A DNA stretch of 64,000 nucleotides from Nematostella vectensis (lineage: Eukaryota; Cnidaria; Anthozoa; Actiniaria; Edwardsiidae), in contig NC_064046.1 in assembly GCF_932526225.1 (NCBI RefSeq), positions 1,550,001 to 1,614,000 on the forward strand. Reading direction: 5' to 3'. Both the position numbers and the translations under genes were made by a program. Numbering within the stretch: position 1 is the stretch's first letter; each line of letters begins with the position of its first letter. The notes under the pieces are model-generated. The model was given only the letters and a program-made list of their open reading frames with translations. It searched no databases and was not told where the DNA came from. Positions 12,018 to 23,570 of this stretch are shown here, one piece after another.

Positions 12018-15000
12018 TCCACTTGTGAACACTCTGGAGTGTTTGCCGTAAATGAGTTGACAAGGTACGGATGAGTCCTGAGATATTCATCTGCTAGGGC
12101 CATCAGTCACGCGCTGCTTCTGTTATACGCGAGTCATGGCCGTGATGCTATTTACAGGCTCAGGAGAGTCCGTGATGTAACGACCATTTCAACCAATCAC
12201 GACCAAGCTGCTATCTTCCGGGCCCACACACGAGGCCGGGCGCAAGCTATAATTTCATAGACCTTTTACAGAAATTAGCAATTTCACGAAATCTCTTGTC
12301 AACACTATCTCATAGAACCATGATTACTAAAAGACCCGGCCGGGCGCGCACATCATACGGGTGAATTGTGATTCCCGCGCGCGCGCTCAAAATCTGCAGG
12401 AAGGACACTAATTGCAAGTATCACAGTTCATTGTAATCACAATACCAGACGGATCCCAACATGTGTGATCACCTGTGAATAAACCGCTTTATCCTCACAA
12501 TAACTTCACTAGTACGCCCTCCTAACCCGCCTATCGAGGGACTCGAACTCTCTGCGCGCTCTAGCAGAAATAACCCCCGCACATGGAAAACACGGTATAT
12601 GATCCAACGTGCAAAACATATGGTGAGATACCAGCGAATCGAAACTCCCCCAAGAGCTCTTAGCTTTAAGTTCTACAGTGATCGCACTACTTGGAAATTT
12701 GACTTTGAAGTTGCGGGTCTTAAATCAAAACAGTTCACACGGTTGCTGTTATTGTTGTTACAACAGTAAATAACAGTGGGAACTCAAATACGAGGACAAA
12801 GAAAGCAGAGCTTCGTGCCATTTTATTCTAAACAAAAAGGCGTTAATTGTGTGTTGTTCTGCTGAGCCTGGAATGGTACGAAATCACGGATACTTTTAAG
12901 GTAGTTTGTTTGCTTTGATTGCAATCGAAGCGCAATAACGCGTCCTTTACGACATGGATTTACACCGCGTTAGCATCAATGCGGGCATATTAATAAAAGT
13001 GGCAACCCTTTGACGTCTCTTGAATAGGCGTGACCGGGCCTTATCTCTCGCGATAATGGAAGTCTGGATTTACATAACTTGCCGTCAGCACGGCCTACCC
13101 GTTGAGTGACTGAATGAAAGATTCGCGATTGTATCACTTCTTCATGACTGAACTTTCCACCTCGTACCTAACCACCCGGGAAGACTCAAGTCCTGCAATC
13201 ATCCCGCCACCGCCAACCGCATTTCATCGCCTTTCGTAGTCTTGCACGCGCAACAGCTTTGCACACTCACAACTTCGCGTTCTGCCCTTGCAAATCGATC
13301 ACACTCTGTCTTACGTGCCAGATATACCCGACGAGAAACTAGTACAGAAATGACAGTTAGGTTATTTATTTCATTAAGCGCACGGGGTCAACGTGATTTC
13401 GGATTAGTCCTCAGAAAGAGGGTTTTACTAAAGGTCAATAGTAGGATCCACGATGCGCATGCGTTTCGCAAAATGACGCACCGGCGTATCAACGCTGTAC
13501 TTTCGAAATCATTGCAAAATGCGGAAAAATCATCAGAACTTCACTTAAGGCTTCTAAAAGGTCAGCGATGATACTAAAGGTGATGTCCGACTTTGATTTC
13601 ACAATCATTCGGTCTTGAAGATCGATTCTAAAAGTTTCCTTCCGTTCGAATATCAGTTTCGATCGTGCAACCCCGTTTAACCTTTTCAACCACCCAAATA
13701 AATGCAGGAATCTCTAGTTTATAGGCAGAAAATGATACCAAGTTCAAGCACAATGTCAGATAGGAGATAGGGACGCTTTCAAAGCGAGGAATTCCTTAAC
13801 GTGAAAAGTATTTTGAAGGTCATATCGGTAGTTAACAACTGGTTGCAAAGATTTTCATTTTTTTTTTGTTGCGATATCTACTTGACACTAGAAGACTCTT
13901 TATTAAACACAGAGAAGAAAATTATGTCGTGGATAGGAACAAAATCTTCGCAAGGTGGACTAAGGAATAGGTATAGGACTAACTAGGATAGGGGATAGCA
14001 TATACTTAGTTAAAGCTCTATCGTTAGCGACTTCGGAAATCCAATAAAACTAATAGGGACAAAGGCTGTTCACTGTGTACAATATTGGTAAAGGGGGTCT
14101 GTGCCTAACAAGAAGTCAACATGAAATATGTCGATAGCTTACTGGTAGTCTTTAGCAAGAGGAAAGGATAATCATTATTATGTACACCATTATCTATTGT
14201 GTCTTTGTTTACTGTCAAACCTTCTCATTCTTCAAATCCAAATTCTGGGGGTGGGGGCGGGGATGGGGGCTCGAGGGCGAGAGAAAATGTGATTCTATTC
14301 TGGAAAACTTCACATTAGGATCTATTTAGGGTATTTCATCCCCTCTACCCCCTAGCTAACCATCTTATTAATTTTTTGTTGTTGTATATTGTAAGTCACA
14401 AATTGCTTATCTAACAGGCTAGTTTCAATACTCGATAATGATACTAGAAAGTATCTAATAAATGCATCTTACTGCCTAGGCGAAAACAAGGGAAATCTAA
14501 GGTCTTTACATTCAAACTAGGAATCTACTTCAACTAGTGAATCTCGGAACATAGTATAATAAAGTAAAGGGCCTTTAGAAATACGAAGGACCATTTTAAC
14601 AGAAATCTTTAAAATTAAGGTCATTTAATCGAGGTGAAGAGTTTGCTTACGAAAAGCTGAGGATAGGATGTGATTCTCTCCAAGTACGCAACAATATGAC
14701 GGAGCCACAAGGGCTGGTACCGCGGTTTCCAATATTTTGCGAGTTCTCAGCGACGATCCCGTTCCGGCGGATTCCTTAATTCAAAACGGCTCATTCCTTC
14801 ATTGCCCAACAGTGAAATGGTTTCCCACGTCACTTATCTGTAAGGCACTAACCAATCATAAAGGACCAAAAATGTGAATCCGTTACTTTAGCCGGAGAGT
14901 GGCAGAAGATTAAAAACCGCAGTAGCAGTTCTCTTAGTACGCACACAGAAAGCTTTTTGACTTGGGTCATGCTTTGATTTGCCAGTATTATTCATTTAGG

Positions 15001-17086
15001 CGGTGTAATATTTCTAAAACATCTCAAGGGTAGACCGCCTTGAGCCCTTCCCAGTTCAAAGGGCCCATTACATGGATCTAAAACAACGATATCATATTTT
15101 TTTTCTCAATTGCAAGCACCCATCCTCCATTGCAAAAAAAAGGACCAAACAATAATACCAATACCTATAATTGATTGTTTATATATTGCCTGTTCATAAG
15201 ATTTGTAAAATAACATATTTATGAAAGGAGCTTTGGGAAAAATATCGGCCGATTTTGCCCTCGCGTAACCTTGAATACCCTGTGTTTACAACGGACTCCG
15301 ACTCGAAGATGCGTTGAGAAAATAAACATTACACGTTTTGACGCTGGCCTATTGTATTGGTGTCATAGCATACCGATTATCTAGCATTTTATCGGCGTTT
15401 TTTTAACTATGCGGTAGACAATTTGATTGTCTATTAGAGTGATGGACACTATCCTGGCGGGTGATAGGTTTGATATTACTGTGAAGAATAATAGCTTTTG
15501 TGACTCAACATTTACTGCTTTTAAGAACAGTAGGACGTTGAGAAACCAATTACGGTGGAACCTCTATATAACGGACACTCTCGGAAGGCGAAATGTTCCG
15601 TTATATTGAGGTGTCCGCTTAATAAAATTTTTCCGATCAAATTCGAGAATAAACACATTTTTATTGACTTTAACTACATTAGAATGCTTAACTAGCTGTC
15701 TCCGTACATTTTTTGTGCAATTTCTTATTGCTCGAGACGCGATGGCCATATTGCACAAGGCTACAGTATTTGAAGCATCAACTGAAACAAAACAATGGAG
15801 AAACACACGAAGTGCACAAGTGAAGGAATCATCAGGTAGAGACCGCGATGCTGCGATCCCTATTAAGGAAATATCTACCGTAGTTTTATTTTTTGTCCTG
15901 CTAATTGTAAAAATATAGAAAGTCATTTGCGCCAGCTTTCACTATCCCCGGCACTTGAAAGCTCACACTAGAATATTTTTTACTTTTTTTAGTATCGTAG
16001 AGACTCCTGCTGAAATCTAGTAGCCAGATTTTGAATTTGGGCTAGATTTGGTTTCAAGAAGGCCAATCACGCCGCCATTTTATATGTTCCCGATCAATGT
16101 AGAGTCACACAAGATATCCATTTCCATCAGCTAATTCAAAGCGAGTAACCGAGATATTTTCAATCAAATATAGTCAATTATATATCATACTTCATTCGTA
16201 GAATGCTATTTTGTTCGAAAGTTCCCTTTCGAATAAACCGCTGCATTTTCAATGATAAACAATAACAAAGGAGTGAGCGATCGACATTCTTTGAAACGCG
16301 AACAAGGATAATACGTCCTAACAACATGGCAACCAATATGGCGGACGTTCGTGTGAGCGTCACATTCCAATAGTAGATTCTGAGAAAGTTCATTAGCGTC
16401 TGAAAAGACAGAAAAACGCAAAATATTCGTGAGAATCATAAAGTGAAAGGTTCCCACGCAGGTTATAATGCAATAAATTCGCTCAAATTTGAAACTCTGT
16501 CAATATTTGCGGATGATCTTTCCCCGCCGAATATGGCAGATTTCATTTCTCGGCGTTATGCATTTTCAAAACAAGATCGTATCTAATCGCTCTAATATAC
16601 ATGTTTTATAGAAACGAATTATGATACGAACACCTCAAATATAAAAACAAACGATTAAAACAAGAAAATGTGAAATATATGAAGCTAATCAACAGCTTCT
16701 AGAGGGTCAACTAGAAAGACAATAAAAGAATTGAGGTCCAAACTTAATAAAATATGAATCTAAACTTTAATCAACACTTTCTTTATCTCTCAAATAGCCT
16801 TTATTGTAATAAAAATGAAATGAAAACAAATAATTTCTTGATTTAATTTTAACATAGTATGCTTCTGTTTTCTCTGTTGTTCGACAAGAGTATGTTAAGA
16901 TATCGGCATAGCTTCACGAAGGTCTATTTACCAATTTTGACATTGAACAAATAATCCACAAATGGTCGTGGGAAAGCAAACAAACGCCAGAAGGATTTGT
17001 CAAGCTCTGTTCTTTGACGCCAAAGTGCAAGACAAGTTTCCCACCCTTTTAATTGTATTTGCTTTTTTTCTCCATAGGGTTCATAC
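12018..17086. other. FoxC upstream region and gene-poor DNA
   Basis: This begins with the presumed FoxC promoter. The first 500 bp are GC-richer and hold several CG-rich words such as gcgcgcgc near 12,380. Beyond that the DNA is AT-rich with no recognisable gene. A 19 bp palindrome, tagacaatttgattgtcta, lies at 15,415-15,433. Confidence 0.5.
15555..15618. mobile_element. Small inverted-repeat remnant, pogo/Tigger-like end
   Basis: acctctatataacgga (15,560-15,575) is inverted at 15,597-15,612 (tccgttatattgaggt), one mismatch. The words 'aacctctat..aacggacac' and 'gaggtgtccgcttaata' resemble terminal repeats of pogo-type DNA transposons as I remember them. Only the ends are present, with about 20 bp between them, so it is a tiny remnant or a hairpin of two ends. 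Confidence 0.4.
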
Positions 17087-17668
17087 ACGGTAATTAGGAT
17101 ACTTTGTCAGCGATTTCTTAATAAAATAGCCAAAAATGCATTCCCAATTTGTACTGAATATTGTATTCAGCGAATAAAATATCTCTAACCTTTGTGCGAA
17201 ATGTCTCCTGCCTCCCGACCGATTCAGCGAAATCCTTTTTCGTTATATTTCTTTTTCTCTTGTCTAAAAACCCACGCAATCGTTGTTTTCAACTCTCGAA
17301 ACATTTGACCAGTACTGAGTAACCATAGCCTCTTGGGTGTTCGTGACAAGCCCGAACGCTCTCCGAACCTAACTTCGTATTTAGGTTCTATATAAAATAA
17401 GAAGTGAAACAACGCTCGATTCCATTGTTCGAAAATCTGCTAGCGTTCGGGCTAGTCACGAACACTCAAGGAAAACAACGATCGCGTGGGTTTTTAGACA
17501 AGAGAAATATAACGAGAAAGGATTTCGCTGAATCGGGAGGCAGGAGACATTTCGCACAAAGGTTAGAGATATTTTATTCGCGGAATACAATATTCAATAA
17601 AAATTGGGAATGCATTTTTGGTTATTTTATTAAGAAATCGCTGACAAAGTATCCTAATTCCCGTGGTT
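17087..17668. mobile_element. Foldback element with long inverted arms
   Basis: The left arm (about 17,087-17,365) and the right arm (about 17,433-17,668) are inverted copies over more than 200 bp with roughly 90 percent identity. Shared blocks include aattaggatactttgtcag, tgtctcctgcctcccga and gtctaaaaacccacgc. The left arm carries about 45 extra bases after gttgttttc. The loop is about 67 bp. There is no coding capacity. A diverged single-arm copy lies at 53,485-53,585, so it belongs to a repeat family. Confidence 0.8.
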
Positions 17669-18614
17669 CATACTTTGAAAAGATACCAGGAATAAACTTG
17701 AACAGAGTCAACGACGCATGAGCTGGTTTCCGAACGTGGTCCAATCAAAATAAGAATGTGAATAATATCCCTTGTCTGTAAGTAGGAAGACGATTCACAA
17801 GTATCATCAAAGTATAGGTACATATAAACAGGCATACGTTGAGGTTGCTTGAATTAATAAGGATAGATGCTTTTTTCCACAGGCGGCCCAATTGGCCGGG
17901 GGGACATTAACCTTTCAAGGAGCCAGAGAACGTCTCACCGAAGATGGCGCCAAAAGTACTCCTGCTGTAGTGACGAACTTTTGCGGGATTACAGGAAGGA
18001 AGGGAAAGAGGGATATCACTCACTATAAACAACTCACCAATTCACCAAAAAAAATGGCTTAATTAATAACAATAATACAATAGAATAAACAATAGAACAA
18101 ATTCTCGCGCTTTTTCGCGCGCGCAAATGTGCAACATTATTTTGGTTCAAAAATGCCAAGCACATGTGATTCCAGGATTGTTTTAATTGATGGATGCAGG
18201 GGCTCATATGAATCAGGCGACTTCAAAGGGAGCGAAAAAGGCCTGACATTAACACAGGTTCGATTCCGAGGTCATTTTTGTGAGCCTGTGAATTGGGAAG
18301 ATGAAGACCCTCAGCTTAGTTTATAATGACGCTACCTGAAGTTCAAGATCGCGGGCTCGTGGTCCCAGGCTTCTTCTCATAGGCCAAGGCGACAAAGCGC
18401 GAAAAGCACCCTGGGTAGGAGAACAAACATCTGATACGAAAATTACGTACGGTATCTTTAATCTAAAAATGTATTAAACGATAGAACTACAGACTTATGC
18501 CCAATCATAATTGATTCGGCGATAACTGTACTGCTAAGCATTTGATGATTTCAAAAGTTCTTAAAGAGGTAGTCATGTGTTTTTGTTTACTCCCAACTAT
18601 CGCTAGTTCCCCAA

Positions 18615-18672
18615 TAGCCTGCTAGCCGGCTCTCAGGAGATTCGAGTCTTCGGAGAACCGGCTAGCAGGCTA
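18615..18672. repeat. Short perfect-stem hairpin (tagcctgc family)
   Basis: The 20 bp arms 18,615-18,634 and 18,653-18,672 are inverted copies with one mismatch, and the loop is 18 bp. The end word tagcctgc also bounds the hairpin at 45,410-45,476, suggesting a small repeat family. Confidence 0.7.
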
Positions 18673-18814
18673 GTTTCCCAAAGGCTCCCAAAGATTCTAG
18701 TTCCCAGGGCCCCTAAAAACTGGAATTGCAATTATGACAGACCGCATAAGCAATTTAATCACTTTTTAATGAAAAATTGTCATAAGATTGAAGCAACGTG
18801 CAAAGTGTTATGGG

Positions 18815-19068
18815 CCCGGGGGGGGATTTCTTCCCATGTCGACTTGATAGGGATGCTCGTCGTATTTTTTAGGGGTCAACATCGGGCCTCAGGTATTTTT
18901 TAGGGGGTATCCGAGAAAAAAATAGGCTTTTCTCTTAGAAATGGAAATTTTAAGGCTCAGGTATTGTTTAAGGTAGCAATTTTTGGCCGTGCTGGTATTT
19001 TTAGGGGTATTTTTCGAATTTTCCGACGAGCATCCCTATCACTTTTACCTTGAAGAACTCCCCCCGGG
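18815..19068. mobile_element. hAT-like MITE with an 8 bp target-site duplication
   Basis: The 254 bp element starts cccggggggg and ends ccccccggg. It is flanked on both sides by the identical 8 bp gttatggg (18,807-18,814 and 19,069-19,076). Sub-terminal inverted blocks gatagggatgctcgtcg (from about 18,847) and cgacgagcatccctatc (19,024-19,040) are near-perfect. An 8 bp duplication is the hallmark of hAT transposons. There is no coding capacity. Confidence 0.82.
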
Positions 19069-19444
19069 GTTATGGGTTTTCGTAACTGATTTGTCCCGAC
19101 TGTGTTCCGACTGTGACCCGACTGATTGTCGAATATTACCTGACAGCTCCAAATGGTTTGTTCGATTTATTTCATTTATTAAGCAATTCGACCAACATGC
19201 AAAAACACACGCACACTTCGACAAACAAATGAGCATGTCGAAAGACATATCACATCAGCTTTACCAATTACTCTGGGCCTCTTTTTTATCAACCAATGTC
19301 GTGCTGTTCTCAAATTTCTTGCTATAAAACTATGTTGTATTTTTCCAATACGTCTGCCTGATTCGATCTCAGCCGCTCATGGATTTTTGTCAAGATACAA
19401 CAGGTCAGCAATTCCATTGTGAAGTCTGGCACATTTTCTCTTAA

Positions 19445-20399
19445 GGGAGTGTTCTCAAATACACCGAGGGGGGAGGAAATATATTAGAGGGGGGGGTCTC
19501 CGAAATTTTTTAGCCACCAAAAAGGGGGGGGGGCTTCGAAAAAAACCCGGTCCTCTAAAGGGGGGGCTCTGAATTTTTTTAGGAGCCATACTTAATATAC
19601 TTTAATATTTTGCTCATATGATCTAGTTTGTAGCACAAATAAAGATTAAATATTAAGCCTCGTGACAAATGTATTTAATAATTATTTATAACTGTCTTTA
19701 TAAACCATAATATAGATACTTTCAGTTTATAACAGTTGGATTTACCGATACAGTTTATTATCAGAATAACAGGAACAAAGTGAAAAAACTTCTAAACAGT
19801 GGTGGAGCATGCAAATCCCCAAAACGATATACATACAGTTTTTTTTACGTTGGACATTATCCCTTTTTTACAGAAAAATATTCTTAACAAAAACAAATAT
19901 ATACAAACGTATATTCATTCACAGGCGTCCGTCCAGGGGCGGACCATTTGACTTTTGAGGGGGGAAGGTTTGGAAAGCAAACAACTAATTGAAAAAATCA
20001 CTGCACCATTTAACATGATTTTACATGCAAAAAAAATTTGAAGTATGCCTAAAAGAATTACCGCCTTTTGATCATAAGAGAAAAATAATCCTGCTGACTT
20101 GAATTCATCCCCCCTCCCCCTTGGGCTGCCTTTTTTTGTATTATTTTCATGTCTGTTCACTCCAAAATCGCTACGAAGGTAAAAAGCTAGATCCGTCCTG
20201 TGTTGGACTCTGAAATAATGACGAAATTGACTGGATCATCAACTCGGACAAGGAGAGGGCAACTTCGCAGTATTCAATTTCCAAGGCTTTTTTGTTTATT
20301 AAGGTCAAATAATATTTACAATGAAGGGGGGCTCTGAAATTTTCAGGTGTCTTGAGTAAAAATCTTCCCTCCCCCCTCGGTGTATTTAATGAACACTCC
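19445..20399. mobile_element. Non-autonomous DNA transposon with TAA duplication, PIF/Harbinger-like
   Basis: Terminal inverted repeats of about 30 bp (left from 19,445, right ending 20,399) share ggagtgttc and aaatacaccgagggggg. They are flanked by TAA at 19,442-19,444 and 20,400-20,402; a 3 bp TWA duplication is typical of PIF/Harbinger elements. The 955 bp interior has no transposase. It contains a possible nested element bounded by caggggcggacc (19,934) and ggatccgtcctg-like sequence near 20,200. Confidence 0.72.
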
Positions 20400-22070
20400 T
20401 AAGTAGTGCATTTTCTTTGTTTATTGTATTCGAAAGATCACTTATGCACGTCCACGTGCGCATGACGCGTCAACCCTGGGTCCTCCCAAGAGACCAAAGA
20501 CGCCCAAATAGACCTCAAAATATTTCACTTTACGTCACAGCGAGCTGTGTGTGGCGTAACCGTATAAGACTTAGGTCTTAAGGGCTAGGAACCTGGTTAT
20601 TGCCTCCCTATTAATGCGCGGGTGCCTCGGTACCTGTGTGTTACACAGTTCGCTAGATAGCGGTGTTGGGGCCGAAGTCTCCAGCCTAGCCGTAAAGCTT
20701 TATGCTACCATACGGCGATTCAGCGCACGTCTGGGATGTATGGTCTCTATTTTTTTTCGACTGAGCTGATCTAGTTCGACCAGCGGCGAATTATCTAGTT
20801 TTTTTCCAACATTTGAATTAAGTAGTTTTCGAACTCGAAAAATTAATTCGAGTTAATGAAGGCAAAAATATTGATAAAGTACTTAGAACTAAGGAGTCTG
20901 TTAGCGGAAGGTACAAGTAGTTATCGAGAGTTCGAGTATTGGGGTTTCTTTCGTAGTCCGGTTGAGCTCTCAAATCTCGTCTATATATGAAGACTACCTA
21001 AAAGAAACAACAAACGAACTATGACAGACAGCTCCAACATATCTCTGTATGTAAGAACTGCTCTATTATATCATATTGCATTTCGTTATCAAGCCATGCG
21101 CGTCCCGTCGATATTTCGCCCCAGGCTAGATTCCATCATCAGAGCTCAAGAAAGACAGACGGGACGAATACTAAGTTGAGTGCACCCTTAAAACGTAATT
21201 AATATTGTTTTTATAGCGTTTTATTTTGTTTGTAGACCCTCAGGGAAACATGCCCTACACTTAGCAATGAAAACACGCCTAATGCTCGGCGCGTGGCGCA
21301 ACTTCACCGTCGTTCTCGAAATTTTACGAGGAAAGGGACACGAGTAAAGACATGTATCTTACTTCTATTTTCTATTTTCTACTTCTATTACCACTTTATA
21401 CTTTCTTTCTTTATAGATGAAATTCTTCGAACACGTTGGCAAGCCCTTTCATGCTGTGCTTTGACATACTTAGGAATTTTCTATCTCAAGGGCTACTGTA
21501 CTTCTGAATAAGCTTCGTGTTTGGTCATATTATTCTTTCGCACTACATGCGCACTATTTGACACGCACGCACTATGCTCGCGCGATCACACACACGCGTG
21601 TGGCTCTAATAAACATATCCACTCACCGCAAGGCGAGTTTGCTACGCGCGTGTAGTTTTCGTGCCATACTCAGCTGTACAGCTCAGGGTTCCAACCTTAA
21701 CCGCGATGTAAGCTGATTTGCCCGTCTTATAGGTCGACTTAAATACGCTTCAGGCGCATTTTTTATGGATCACGGATCGGAAGGAAATATCTCGGTAGTC
21801 GGTTAATATTCCTATTGCGTTATCATGTCCTTGTGATAAGTAATTTATCAGGGCTACTGATCATAATTATTTGAGAGCAAGAAAATGAGAGCGCATCGGA
21901 TTTTCGTCCAAGATTCGTCCTATTTTACTCGGTGTGACTTGAACATCGTACTACTCTGATGGTCTATTTGAAGAAAGCCATGAGATAACCATCCACTTAT
22001 ACTTTATTGGTGCTATTTGATTAAAAAAATCTCAGTTTCTTGCTTTAATTAGCCTATGGAAACGGAAGCT

Positions 22071-22286
22071 CAGCGGCGTAGCCAGGATTTTTAATAAAAA
22101 AATTAAATTAGCCGATGGAAATGGAAGCCAACGGCGTAGCCAGGATTTTTAACAGGAGGGGGCCCAAAAGGGACCTTCAAGGCATTTTCTTCTGTATTTT
22201 AAAAAATGTCTCATACATTTACTGTATTTTTGGCTGCTAAAAGGGGGGACCAGACCCCCTAGGCCACCCCCCTGGCTACGCCCCTG
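22071..22286. mobile_element. MITE with 'ggcgtagccagg' ends and a duplicated left end
   Basis: The left end cagcggcgtagccagga (22,071-22,087) is matched by the inverted right end cctggctacgcccctg (22,271-22,286). A second left end, including about 20 bp of the left flank, occurs at about 22,104-22,152, so the left boundary is tandemly duplicated with a period of 58 bp. Such cagnggcgtagccagg ends are widespread in animal genomes. Confidence 0.65.
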
Positions 22287-22614
22287 ATGCTTCCCGTGAC
22301 TCAGCATTGAAAGGGTAAAATGGCGGCGTGATTGTTCTTCTCTAAAATGCCTCGTGCGATCCCTGAAAGGGGTCTTCTTTGCCGTATGTAGAGAAGCAGA
22401 TCAGGAGCAAAGCATACAAATAATGTCGAGGAAGAGAAAATATACGTATTGGATTGGCGTGACATTTAGATTGGGCATTGCGTGACGCACAGCCAATACA
22501 TTGAACATGGCTGGATGATACTGCCTTTAGCTTTAGTCCAGGTTCGACTCTGCCAAGATTTCGTAGCGTTGTTGGTCTTGTGCAGTGATTGTCTTATGTT
22601 TATTATATAAATAT

Positions 22615-22723
22615 TTGAACCACTGGATTATAGTTTTTCGACTTTTCGGCAATGCGTTGTTGATTTGTTACTCCTGATGAAGGCAGCATTGCAAAACGTC
22701 GAAAAAATATAATCCAGTGATTC
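22615..22723. repeat. Hairpin with a ctcctgatga loop motif
   Basis: ttgaaccactggattata...ttcgac is inverted as gtcgaa...tataatccagtgattcaa, with inner arms gcaatgc/gcattgc. The loop carries ctcctgatgaagg. The arrangement resembles the hairpin at 48,168-48,234, so this may be the tail of a retroelement or SINE family. Confidence 0.55.
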
Positions 22724-23570
22724 AACTATTTTTTCGTCTTTAGTAAGACTTCTTCTGGTCAGACTTTCCATTTAGAAATTATTGTTGTATTTTTAAACGA
22801 CAAAAAAACTGAATTTCCATTTAGAAATTATTGTTCTATATTTAAACGGCACAAAAAGCAAAAGATTTCGGAAGCAAAACAATCTTGTTGGCGCTTGAAT
22901 CGTTTGTGCAAACTTATGCGCGAAAACAGCGAAAACTGTTAATTTTTTTCTTCAAGGTTCCACCGATGAAAGAGAAAACATTTATTATATTCGCACAAAA
23001 ACTATAGGAGTTTGAATAAATTAAATAACTCCCATGCCCTCACACTTTTAAGTTCGCGGATTCTTTTCGCTGGCTCAAATCAGGACAAAATGAGACCTCA
23101 TATTAATACACCATCTGTGACTCGTTATCCGTCGCAATGAGCTGCAAAATGTCACGCGTAATCATTAAAAACCATTAAGTACGATGCCGAATCCTACAGA
23201 TGGCTCTCGTTAGCCAATCATGAGATGCCGACCGCAGATAACAGCACCTATAACCACCACAGACTTTCCGGATCGTAATTACATTGGATACTGTTATAAA
23301 AGGTAGTGTAACAGTTTAATACACCTAGCGCGCGCCGTTGAAGAGGAAATCCCCTTTGAAAAATATTAAATCAAACGCCGACTTTTCGAGATAACAAGAA
23401 TGAGAAGGCGTTCCTTGACAGGGGATACCACAGGGCATCCGGTCATCTGCTGAAAAGCGGACGCAATCATATCTCAATACCTAAAGACCCTTTTTATGGA
23501 AACAAGTTTCGGCTGTTCTGTAAATCAACCATGATTTACTATCTAAGAAAACTACAGTATAAAAACTAAA

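Larger units (their letters stand above)
20403..23570. other. Gene-poor region with element fragments
   Basis: No gene recognised. Around 20,550-20,750 the sequence is more GC-rich and structured (gacttaggtcttaag and similar), but I could not match it to any RNA gene. The rest is AT-rich and carries the two small repeats listed separately. Confidence 0.5.

Noticed and set aside
10562..12074. Plus-strand ORFs of 295 and 147 residues over FoxC
   Set aside because: Antisense shadows of the FoxC coding exon, with Arg/Cys/Val-rich composition and no family match.
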